This document shows positions 55,690 through 64,000 of a DNA stretch of 64,000 nucleotides, one piece after another. The DNA comes from Camelus bactrianus (lineage: Eukaryota; Chordata; Mammalia; Artiodactyla; Camelidae), in assembly GCF_048773025.1 (NCBI RefSeq), contig NC_133549.1, forward strand, positions 44,020,966-44,084,965, read 5' to 3'. Under the pieces are notes generated by a model. The model had not been told where the DNA came from, did not search any database, and saw nothing but the letters and a program-made list of their open reading frames with translations. A program made the position numbers and the translations under genes. The stretch's first letter is position 1. The number at the start of each line of letters is the position of its first letter.

Positions 55690-55761
55690 GCAGCTGATGG
55701 AGAACCAGATTGGAGTGGTGGAACGGGGGGCTTTCGACGACATGAAGGAGCTGGAGCGGCT
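55690..55761 (+). CDS. SLIT1: SLIT1 exon 3: second leucine-rich repeat
   Basis: A 72-nt exon encoding one LRR that starts [10 protein letters not shown] and ends DDMKELERL. The ERGAF motif in the middle is shared by all vertebrate Slits. The acceptor is tttacttccccag and the donor is CT|gtgagtatc, phase 2 at both ends. It joins exon 2 in frame as RVL-QLMENQ. Val follows IGV where I recall Ala in human. Intron 2, at about 2.1 kb, is the shortest complete intron in the window. Confidence 0.97.
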
Positions 55762-56414
55762 GTGAGTATCCACGGGCGCAGGCTCAGCGGGGCGGTGGGG
55801 GCTGGTGCCCGGGGGAGGTGAGCAGGCTGAGCCAGGCGGTAAGGAAGGGTGCTCAGGGTCAGGGCTGCACGCCCAGCCTGCCTCCTGCCTGCTGACGGGG
55901 CCAGGGGCAGCTGCAGCTGTGGAAGGGGTTGCAACGTATCGTGAGATAATGGCAAAGAGAAAGCTGGAGTGGTCCTCACCCCGCATTCTAAATACAGCGA
56001 TCTTTGTTGTTTTTCCCTGAGAATACATTATGGCAAAAAGTCTATACAGTACAGAGGAAGTGAAATCTCCTCCTGTAATCTTATACGCCAGGCATAACCA
56101 CTGTTCATTGATTTGTGTGACCTTAAAGGAAGCACTGGGGTGGCCAGGGGACTAAATACAGGGAAACCCCAGGAGCAGTTTCTCGGGTGCTTGGGGCACA
56201 AAACTGGGAGGTAGCGTTTTCTGATTTGCATGGTTTGTTTCTTATGGGGCTTTTGAATTTGAAAAATGGGTCTTGATCAGTTTTGCATTTCAGATTGGCA
56301 ATAATAATAATAAAAAAAAGCGAATGTGGTATGGATGAGGTAGGTGATGGGCACTCATGTTCGTGGTAGTCACCAGCCTCATTTTTCTGCTTTGGTTTGG
56401 CTGTGGGTGTCAAG

Positions 56415-56822
56415 AGTTCTAAGGTCATGCCCTTTGAACCAGAAGGTCCATTTTATTTTATGGAAATAATCAGAGAGCATGGCTAAAAATTTATATGTCA
56501 GGATATTCATTGTACATTATTTAAATACAGTACAAAAATTGGAAACAGCCATTCTGGGGAGATATAAGATATAAAATCACATGTTTGAAGAACTACTGAG
56601 GTCATGGGAATGTGTTCACAAAATAACATGAAGTGGAAAAGGCAGAAAGTGACATTTGTGTAAATAAAATCAGCTTGTATGTGTACAGAATACAGGAGGA
56701 GGAAAATAATTGAGACCATTGACTCACTGCATTGAGTGGTGGGAAAACAGCCAACTTTAATTTTATTCTTTGTGCTTTTCTTATTTATGGATTTTTCTCA
56801 CAATGAGTTTATAATGATAATT
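56415..56822 (+). mobile_element. Old L1 3' end
   Basis: 'ggatattcattgtacattat', then 'ggaaacagccattctggg', 'catgaagtggaaaaggcaga', 'tttatggatttttctcacaa'. Confidence 0.6.
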
Positions 56823-56834
56823 ACAGCTACTATT

Positions 56835-58459
56835 TTTTAAATTGAAGTATAGTCAGTTACAATGTGTCAGTCTCTGGTGTACAGCCTAATGTCCCAGTCG
56901 TGCATATATATACATATATTCATTTTCATAATTCTTTTTCATTAAAGGTTATTACAAGATACTGAATATAGTTCCCTGTGCTATAAGAAGAAATTTGTTT
57001 TTTATCTGTTTTTATATATAGTGGTTACCATTTGCAAATCTCAAACTCCCAAATTTATCCCTTCCCACCCCCTTTCCCCTGGTAACCATAAGATTGTTTA
57101 CTATGTCTGTGAGTCTGTCTCTGTTTTGTAGATGAGTTCATTAGTGTCTTCTCTTTTTTTCTTTTTTTAAAAAAAATTCCACACATGAGCGATATCATAT
57201 GGTATTTTTCTTTCTCTTTCTGGCTTACCTCACTTAGAATGACGGTCTCCAGGTCCATCCATGTTGCTGCAAATGGCATTATTTTATTCTTTTTTTTAAA
57301 TCACTGAGTAGTATTCCATTGTATAAATATACTACAACTTCTTTATCCAGTCATCTGTTGATGGACATTTAGGTTGCTTCCATGTCTTGGCTGTGAACAT
57401 TGGGGTGCATGTATCTTTTCGAATTAGAGTTCCCTCCAGATACTTGCCCAGGAATGGGATTGCTGGATCATATGGTAAGTCTATGTCTAGTTTTTTGAGG
57501 AATCTCCATACTGTTTTCCATAATGGCTCCACCAAACTACATTCCCACCAGCAGTGTAGGAAGGTTCCCTTTTCTCCACAGCCTCTCCAGCATTTATCAT
57601 TTGTGGACTTTTTAATGATGGCCATTCTGATTGGTGTAAGGTGATACCTCATTATAGTTTTGATTTGCATTTCTCTGTTAATTAGCAATATTGAGCATTT
57701 TTTCATGTGCCTATTGGCCATTTGTATGTCTTCACTGGAAAATTGCTTGTTTAGAGTTGCTCTTCTGCCCATTTTTGGATTGGGTTGTTTGGTTTTTTTT
57801 TTGTTATTAAGTTGTATGAGCTGTTTATATATTCTGGAAATTAAACCTTTATCAGTCACATCATTTGCAAATATCTTCTCCCATTCTGTAGGTTGTCATT
57901 TTGTTTTGCTTACAGTTTGCTTTGCTGTGCAAAAGCTTATAAGTTTAATTAGGTTCCATTTGTTTATTTTTGCTTTTATTTCTATTGCCTGGGTAGACTG
58001 CCTTAGGAGACCATTGCTAAGATTTATGTCAGAGAATGTTTTGCCTATATTCTCTTTTAGGAGGTTTATCGTGTCTTGTTTTTTATTTAAGTCTTTAAGC
58101 CATTTTGAGTTTATTTTTGTGTATGGTGTGAGGGAGTGTTCTAACTTCATTGATTTACATGTGGCTGTCCAGTTTTCCCAACACCACTTGCTGAAGAGAC
58201 TGTCTTTTCTTCATTGTGTATTCTTGCCTCCTTTGTCAAAGATTAATTGACCGTAGGTCTGTGGTTTTATTTCTGGGCTCTCTGTTCTGTTCCATTGATC
58301 CATATGTCTGTTTTGATTACTGTAGCTCTCTACTATTGTCTGAAGTCTGAGAGGGTTATTCCTCCAGCTTTGTTCCTTTTCTTTACTATTGCTGTGGCAA
58401 TTCTGGGTCTTTTGTGATTCCATATAAACTTTAGAGTTATTTGTTCTTGTTCTGTGAAT
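56835..58459 (-). mobile_element. 5'-truncated L1, 1.6 kb, with 10-bp duplication
   Basis: Antisense element from its 3' end (attgaagtatagtcagttac) through the 3' UTR and the last third of ORF2. agctactatt at 56,825-56,834 and at 58,460-58,469 is a perfect target-site duplication. It is the largest L1 piece in the window and of the cetartiodactyl-specific 3' UTR type. Confidence 0.92.
57332..57859 (-). pseudogene. L1 ORF2 C-terminal fragment
   Basis: A 175-codon open stretch coding for the end of the L1 ORF2 protein. It starts within the [18 protein letters not shown] segment and carries the C-terminal cysteine motif C-x3-C-x7-H-x4-C (CWRGCGEKG ... HCWWEC), ending near DDWIKKL. The endonuclease and the main reverse transcriptase domain are absent through 5' truncation of the insertion, so it is not a working gene. 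Confidence 0.9.
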
Positions 58460-59344
58460 AGCTACTATTGATCGCCAGGCACCACAATAAGCTCTTTGTC
58501 CTCCAATATCTCATTTAATCCTTAAAACAACACTGAGGTCAGTGGCATCTTACAGATGAGAAACAGAGATGCACAGAAGTTAAGGCACTTGTCTTATTAA
58601 ATGATTATTAAGTGATTAAGTGCAGAAGAGGGAATTAGAACCTGGTTCATTTTGCCTCCAAAGCCTGAGTTCGTAATGGCTATGACCTAATACCTCACTT
58701 TCTCTTTTACTTCAAAGAAAATAAGGTATTAAATAAACAGGAAAGAGTGTGGTTGTTGCATTGCCTTCCTATAGCCTGGAGAAAAACCAAGATGCATTTT
58801 TCCTCCTCCAGGCCTAACACTGAGCTGTAAGGAGCACAAAGTGAGAACAGATAATTAGTCCAGTGTTTGTTTTCTTTAAAAGGCTCAGAACAAAATGCAT
58901 GTCCATGACCTGGCTATGGGGGGCTGATTTGGACCTAACCCATCCGGTTCCTGGGCAGCCATGCCCTGGGGGAGGAGAAAAGGTGGGCAGGAGCCTACAT
59001 GTGACTGGGCCCCACATCACACCTGCCGCTGCCACCCCAGGAATGGCGATTTTGAGTCATGTCGTGTCACTGCAGACTTTGTCCCTTCTGTCCTTTTCTA
59101 ATTCCTTTATTCCAGGATGGGTCACCAACAACTGCATAGTGGGCAAGTTACTGGGATGTGTGACTGCTCTGTCCTGGGGGTGCCTGATGCTGGCTGTGGA
59201 CGGCAGCACCCTCTGCTCTGGAGACCAGTGGTGGATCAGTTAATCACAAAAGTTGGATACAGTGGGGAGTCATAAAAACCACACATACTATAAATATTTC
59301 ATTTTATGTCAAAACATGTACCCTCCTTATAGACCCTCCCACCT

Positions 59345-59346
<2 letters not shown>

Positions 59347-59377
<31 letters not shown>
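59347..59377. repeat. Poly(T)31 tract
   Basis: Thirty-one uninterrupted T residues with no recognisable retroelement attached. Could be the tail of an antisense retrocopy whose body follows at 59,378, or a free mononucleotide repeat. Confidence 0.9.
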
Positions 59378-59379
<2 letters not shown>

Positions 59380-60472
59380 CAAGGTCTTTCTTTTTAGCAT
59401 GAGATGCTGATTGGAGTTCTGTATTATTTTCCTCACCTAAACCACACACATATACCTTGCTCATGATTTTTCATTTTAGTTTCTTGAAATTGGAGTGAGA
59501 TTTTTAGAAGTCCGTTGGAAACAGTCTGGCTAGAGAATCTTCAGCATCCACCTCTCTACTCAGTTTTGACTTGGGTGAGTCAGTCACCTCCGGGCATCCC
59601 AGCTCCCTAAAGTATCAAAGAAACAGCTCAGCAAAGTCAACAAACATATTCTGAGAACCTGAGAGCCCAGCTGTGTGGTGCTCAAAACTTCCTCTCGGGT
59701 TGTTGCAGGGAGGAGACAGGAGGGGATGTGCACTGTGGTGCTTTCTTTGAGAAGGAAACCCACCTTTTCATTCTGCTTTGCCCCCGCTGGTAAGGTAGTG
59801 TGTATAAAGCTTCTCTCCTGCGCCTGGCGCAGAGTAAGGGCTGCTTAGGGCTGGTAGTCACTCCTTCTGTCGTTATCCTTAGCTTCCTGCAGGCCCCTCA
59901 CCCTGCTGGGTCCCTCTTTGGTGTCCTTTGATTTTACACTTTAAACTAGCTATTGAATCCCTTTTCCTCTTAAGTGTTTTTCAGAAATCAAAGCTGGAAA
60001 AATGAGAAAGTCTTAGGGGAAAACAAAACAAAATGAAGCCCAATGATTACCAGGCAGTGTAAATACAGGATTAATTTATTGGACGAGGTTAAGGAACTTG
60101 GAGTCATCTGATGTCTACTCCTCTTGCTTTAAGGATTATACCAGTGGTCCCTTTTTTTCCCTAGGCAATGATGTGTTTCCCTGGGAGCCCACCCTTTAGA
60201 GTAAACTTCTTCCAGCTGGTCTAAAATTGCAACTCTGAGTGTACCTTGCTAGAAAATGGTATCGCATATTTCACATATCAGATGAAAGGTGACCTCCTAG
60301 GAGGTAACCACAGACCAGTTACTGCTGGCCTCGTTGAATTATATTTCTTCCTCCCTCCCAGCAAACGAAAGCTTTTGCCTAGTTGGTTTATTTTGTCTAG
60401 AACTGTTCAAGGAGATGGTTGTGTGAGACTCAAAGTGTGCTGTAGACTGGAGGGCGGGGGGCTGCATTTTGC

Positions 60473-60640
60473 ACCAGTGCTTCTCCAACCTTGACATGCA
60501 CACAGATCACTTGGGATCTGATTAAAATGCAGAGCCTAAGTCAACAGGTTTGGGATAGCCCTGCATAGCTCAGCTCTTACCAGGTCCCAGGTGATGCCCC
60601 TGCATGTGGTCCATGGACACAGTGTGAGTACCACGGTTTC
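60473..60640 (+). mobile_element. MER5A-like hAT remnant
   Basis: 'ccagtgcttctccaaccttg', cttgggatctgattaaaatg, 'gtcccaggtgatgcccctgc' in order. Confidence 0.7.
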
Positions 60641-61289
60641 ATATGTTATAGGTGTCACATCCCCAGATAGGCTTGAGTCCTACACTCTAGTGTCAGAGAA
60701 TTGGTTGCCTAAGGTGGCGAGATGAGTCTGGTCAGATTTCACTGCCTTCCTGGCCTTCCTTCCTGCCTTTCGAGTCCTTTCTGCATTGTCTCGGCAGGCC
60801 ACGTTCCAGAACCAGGCTTCCCACTTCTGCCTGTGTCTATAATACAGGATAGTTGTTTGCCCACCAATAGAGGAATTAAAAATGATGGACATATAAAAAA
60901 CAAAATTATTAAAAATAAAGGGGACTTTCTCTATTGTTTGGCATGGAAAGACATCCACAAATTGTCGAGTGAGAAAAATGCAGGTGGCCAAGTATTTTTC
61001 TTATATTATTTGAGGCTTTTAAAAAACATTAAGCATGCATTTTCATAAATAGTAAAAAAAGCCATTTTCATTTGGAAAAAAGACCTAGAGCAAACAATAA
61101 AAAAAGCTGAGTCACCACTGAGCCAAATGTGGACGAAAGTAATAATGAATCAGAACCATATGGCCAGTCCTACCCCGTTAGGGTATATCTCACAGTTCAA
61201 GGGTAGTCAGGTGTCCAGCTCACAAACTGAGATAATATTTGAATCTGTGCCTTATAGATCACAAAATTGAAGTGATGACGATGGTGGGT

Positions 61290-61530
61290 ATGGGAGGGAA
61301 TAATGGAAGGAAAGACTCTATTTACTGACTGCCCAAGACGTGTCTGGTCCGCGGCTGAGGGGCTTTCAGAGATATTCTTTTCTTATCCTCCCAAACTGTT
61401 GGATGGCAGAATTCTCACTTTGTAGATGAAGAAACTGAGGCCCAGAGAAGGTGACTCCTTGGGGTTACACACAGACTCTGTTAGGATTTGAACGCTGGGC
61501 TCTCTGTCTCTGAATCCAGCGCTATCTGAC
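61290..61530 (+). repeat. MIR SINE
   Basis: 'actgactgcccaagacgtgt', then aagaaactgaggcccagaga, 'gttaggatttgaacgctggg'. Lies about 200 bases before exon 4. Confidence 0.75.
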
Positions 61531-61575
61531 AAATCCGTTGGATTTTCTGTACTAGTTGGGCATTTCCAACTTTTC

Positions 61576-61734
61576 CTCTCTTCTCTTTTTAATCTTTATT
61601 TATTTATTTTTATTGGAGGTACTGGGGATTGAACCCAGGACCTAGTGCATTCTCAGCATGCCCTCTACCACTGAGCTACCCCCGCCTTTAAATTTTTTTT
61701 TTAATTTAATTTAATTTTTCTCTCTTCTCTTTTT
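61576..61734 (-). mobile_element. Camelid SINE abutting the exon 4 acceptor
   Basis: Body about 61,591-61,686, reversed: aatctttatttatttattt tail, then 'ggggattgaacccaggacct' (B box), 'ctctaccactgagctacccc' (A box). The 15 bases ctctcttctcttttt occur at 61,576-61,590 and again at 61,720-61,734, where they are the pyrimidine tract of the exon 4 acceptor (tttag at 61,734-61,738). About 33 AT-rich bases between SINE head and second copy are unexplained. Confidence 0.8.
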
Positions 61735-61738
61735 TTAG

Positions 61739-61810
61739 ACGACTCAACCGGAACCAGCTGCACACGTTACCAGAACTGCTATTCCAGAATAACCAGGCTC
61801 TGTCGAGGCT
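61739..61810 (+). CDS. SLIT1: SLIT1 exon 4: third leucine-rich repeat
   Basis: A 72-nt exon encoding one LRR that starts [10 protein letters not shown] and ends NNQALSRL, with PELLFQNNQ as in SLIT1. The first base A completes a CTA Leu codon with the CT of exon 3, where the earlier two junctions use CTG. The donor is CT|gtgagtaac. The acceptor is ttctctttttttag|A, and a tRNA-derived SINE sits just upstream (61,591-61,719) with an apparent duplication of this pyrimidine tract. Thr in LHTLP replaces what I recall as Met in human. The next exon (LRR 4) lies beyond the window. Confidence 0.97.
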
Positions 61811-63599
61811 GTGAGTAACACTCCATGGAAGAAATTGCTCTCTGTGGTCTTATCCCTCACCCTGTTGGGGCCGGGGGTGCGGGGTGGTGTGTGGTCAGTG
61901 GGGCCTGGACTCTCCTGTGATGGTGACCCCCATGCTTCTCACCTGGCAGGCATTGTTCAGGGCATCAAAGGCCAGGTCCTTTCTGTAGGAAGGTGCTGGA
62001 CGGGGCATAGCTCCATGGGGAGCACTTGACAGATAAGCAGTCTGTCCAGTTCCAAGTGCTGCCTCTGACAGTGTGGTGTGGGGATGTTCTGGGGGTGGGC
62101 ACGCTGCTCTGCCGTGATGCCAGACTGTATAGGGAGGACCGTTCTTATGCATCTCTCTGCCTTGGGTAGGATATTTATTTGTTCAAGTAAGCCCTTCTTG
62201 GATCCATTTCTATTTTCGGCTCAGAGCAGTGAGTTCTGCGAGCTTATTGACTGTGGCACAAAGTCATACTTTTATTTGCTGTAAATGTATTTATTTCAAG
62301 TTTAAAAGGTAGTGGCTAATTCTGCTGCTCTGTGATTTACCAAATATGTCTGTGATAGTTCTACTGAACATTTCATTTTGTGAGCTTTTGGGTAGGACAG
62401 GACCTTAGAGACTATCTAAGGAATCTCTTCTGCCTCTCCTTAGCAAATGGTTCTTTAATCTTCGCCCCCCAACCGAGGGTGGGCCCTCGGGAGGTGCCAC
62501 AGCCCCACACAGCTCCTCATGTTGACGTGAGATCATGACCAGGGCCAGTACTTCCTGATGTCCCTCCAGTTCAGGCCATCTCAGAAAGGGCACCTTCTGG
62601 GGGGAAAGAATTCCACAGGCCACTTTATTGAGCTGGTTGTTTGTCCCTGGTGTCTGGGCTCTGGATTTTTCCCCTTGAGGATGGTTATAGGGAAGGATGC
62701 AGGAGCAAATGCTTAAAGACTTATTTGCTAACATTCTTTGCCTTACCACCACCCCCAACCCGTTGACCTGAGCAGCTGGCATTCCAAAACATCTCTCTTA
62801 ACTCTCCCAGTCGTCTGGCTGACGGGCACTCTGGCACTCCTGGTTCCAGAAAAAGGACCTCCGCAGGCTGGTGGGGGGTGATGGGGGCAGGTATTGTAAG
62901 GGCACAAGCAGCAGACTCATGGGCTCCCTGTGCCAGGAAGTGAGGCACAGCTGGGACTGGGGGTGTGAGGGATGTTTCTAGTTCTTCCTGAATATCTACC
63001 TTATTGTCCCACTCCTCCCTGCAAACCAGTGTCCGTCCTGGGTTTATCAGCAGCATCTCAGCTCTGCCATGACGTTAGTTGGCCACTGTGTTTACTCCCC
63101 TTCCCCTTCCTGCAACCTTGGAGCTCAGATCTTCTTGTGTCTCAGGTCCCAACCCAGATTTCTGGGGAAAGTATCTGATTTGCCCATCTTCGGTCAGGAG
63201 CTCACCCCTGGGCCGAGGAGCGGTGTGGGGCTGTGGCCCCACCTGGTGCAGTCATGCTCCGGGGCCCACCCTCAGGAGGAGGCGTGACGGGAGGCAGGGC
63301 TTGGTGTTTCTGGTCTCTCATCTGTTGACCTTCCCTCTGCTCTGGGGGATCCGTTACTAATCCTCTTCACCTGGAGCAAATCATGGATTTTTTTTTTTTT
63401 TTTAAATTCTACCAGAGGCTGTTATGCTAAATCAGCATGAAAACAAGTCTGAGAGAGACCAAATGTGCAGGGTGAGGTGTGGTCACAAAGCACACCAGGT
63501 GGTGTGGCCCACGTTTCAGTGGATTTTGTCTATGTAGCTTCCAGAAGTTACAATCTTGTTATCGGTTATTTCTCATGAATATGTCTTCAGGTGCTGGGT

Positions 63600-63720
63600 T
63601 ACTCAGTCCATTTCTTTCTATGTGCAGGAACGGCAGCCCAGAGAGGTGATTTGGCTTGGACCACAGAGCAGTTTAGTGACAGGGTTGGAATTAGACACCA
63701 GGCCTTAAAGGGACCATCAA
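63600..63720 (+). repeat. MIR fragment
   Basis: 'cagcccagagaggtgatttg', 'cagtttagtgacagggttgg'. Confidence 0.5.
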
Positions 63721-64000
63721 AAGCCTGAAAATGGGTTTAAACCTTGACCTAGAAATCTCACATTTGGGGATAGACCCTAAAGTCCATAAAATATAACCAC
63801 AAACATGTTCACTGTGGCATTGTTTAGAATGCTGAAGTATAGAATATTGAAAAGAATATAAAAATTACCAAAGTGTCCAACTTTGGAAGAATGGTTAACT
63901 AAATTATGGGATATCTACTCGATGAAATATTTATATCATCATCAAAAATGGCCTCTATGAAAGATGTAAAGTAATGCAGATAAATGTCTGTGATATCAAA
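63721..64000 (+). mobile_element. Old L1 3' region, cut by window edge
   Basis: 'accttgacctagaaatctca', gttcactgtggcattgttta, 'ggttaactaaattatgggat' follow an old L1M 3' region running off the right end. Confidence 0.65.

Larger units (their letters stand above)
56823..58690 (+). repeat. MIR split by an L1 insertion
   Basis: MIR starts tacagctactatt at the left edge of the L1 and resumes at 58,460 with 'agctactattgatcgccagg', then 'aaacagagatgcacagaagt' and 'agaagagggaattagaacct'. The L1 between is listed separately. Confidence 0.8.
55762..61738 (+). other. SLIT1: SLIT1 intron 3
   Basis: A phase 2 intron of about 6.0 kb. It contains an old L1 end, a MIR split by a 1.6-kb L1, a 31-base poly(T), a MER5A copy, another MIR, and a camelid SINE directly before exon 4. 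The stretch 58,700-60,470 is largely unique and I see nothing else definable in it. Confidence 0.9.
61811..64000 (+). other. SLIT1: SLIT1 intron 4, 5' part
   Basis: Opens with the donor gtgagtaaca and continues beyond the window. It is mostly unique to about 63,600, with a T-tract at 63,388-63,403, followed by a MIR fragment and an old L1. Confidence 0.9.

Noticed and set aside
57660-58250. 196-codon plus-strand frame, Phe/Leu/Ser-rich, like a membrane protein
   Set aside because: It is the antisense of an L1 ORF2 fragment; such hydrophobic frames are a usual by-product.
1-64000. CRISPR arrays, operons, bacterial or phage islands, integrated plasmids
   Set aside because: The window is vertebrate nuclear DNA with introns, SINEs and LINEs throughout; no regularly spaced repeats or prokaryotic gene layout were seen.

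Overview
The window is mammalian nuclear DNA. The only protein-coding gene I can support is the 5' part of SLIT1, the axon-guidance ligand, on the + strand. The evidence is a signal peptide plus LRRNT exon and three 72-nt leucine-rich-repeat exons with matching splice phases. The repeats point to a camelid (camel, llama or alpaca group): there are several copies of a short SINE derived from tRNA-Ala(AGC), cetartiodactyl-type L1 3' ends, and the usual old mammalian layer (MIR, L2, MER5A, MLT1, L1M, Tigger). Genus and species cannot be read from the sequence.

Layout. About 1-33,400 is intergenic DNA upstream of SLIT1. It holds MIR, L2 and MER5A fragments, several L1 pieces nested in older L1s, MaLR (MLT1) LTR fossils, one ERVL internal fossil (about 7,970-9,150), a probable ERVL-type LTR (27,659-28,088) and a pure (AAT)n microsatellite at 18,239-18,314. 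I found no coding exon there. In human, ARHGAP19 lies upstream of SLIT1 on the same strand, so its 3' end may be just outside the window. About 33,400-34,600 is a CpG-rich promoter, leader and exon 1 block with (GT)n tracts, a G-quadruplex motif and a short upstream ORF overlapping the SLIT1 start codon.

SLIT1 exon 1 coding sequence is 34,116-34,312, exon 2 is 53,483-53,554, exon 3 is 55,690-55,761 and exon 4 is 61,739-61,810. Intron 1 is about 19.2 kb, intron 2 about 2.1 kb and intron 3 about 6.0 kb. Intron 4 runs off the right edge. All four donors read CT|GTGAGTA and all introns are phase 2, so each LRR exon is a frame-neutral cassette.

The points most worth checking are: a camelid SINE just upstream of exon 4 whose apparent target-site duplication copied the polypyrimidine tract of that exon's acceptor; the overlapping uORF in the SLIT1 leader; a very short L1 with both ends present; and several unique stretches that look like conserved regulatory DNA. 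I saw no CRISPR array, operon, intact mobile element or new gene system. All repeat family names come from memory of consensus sequences, not from a search.
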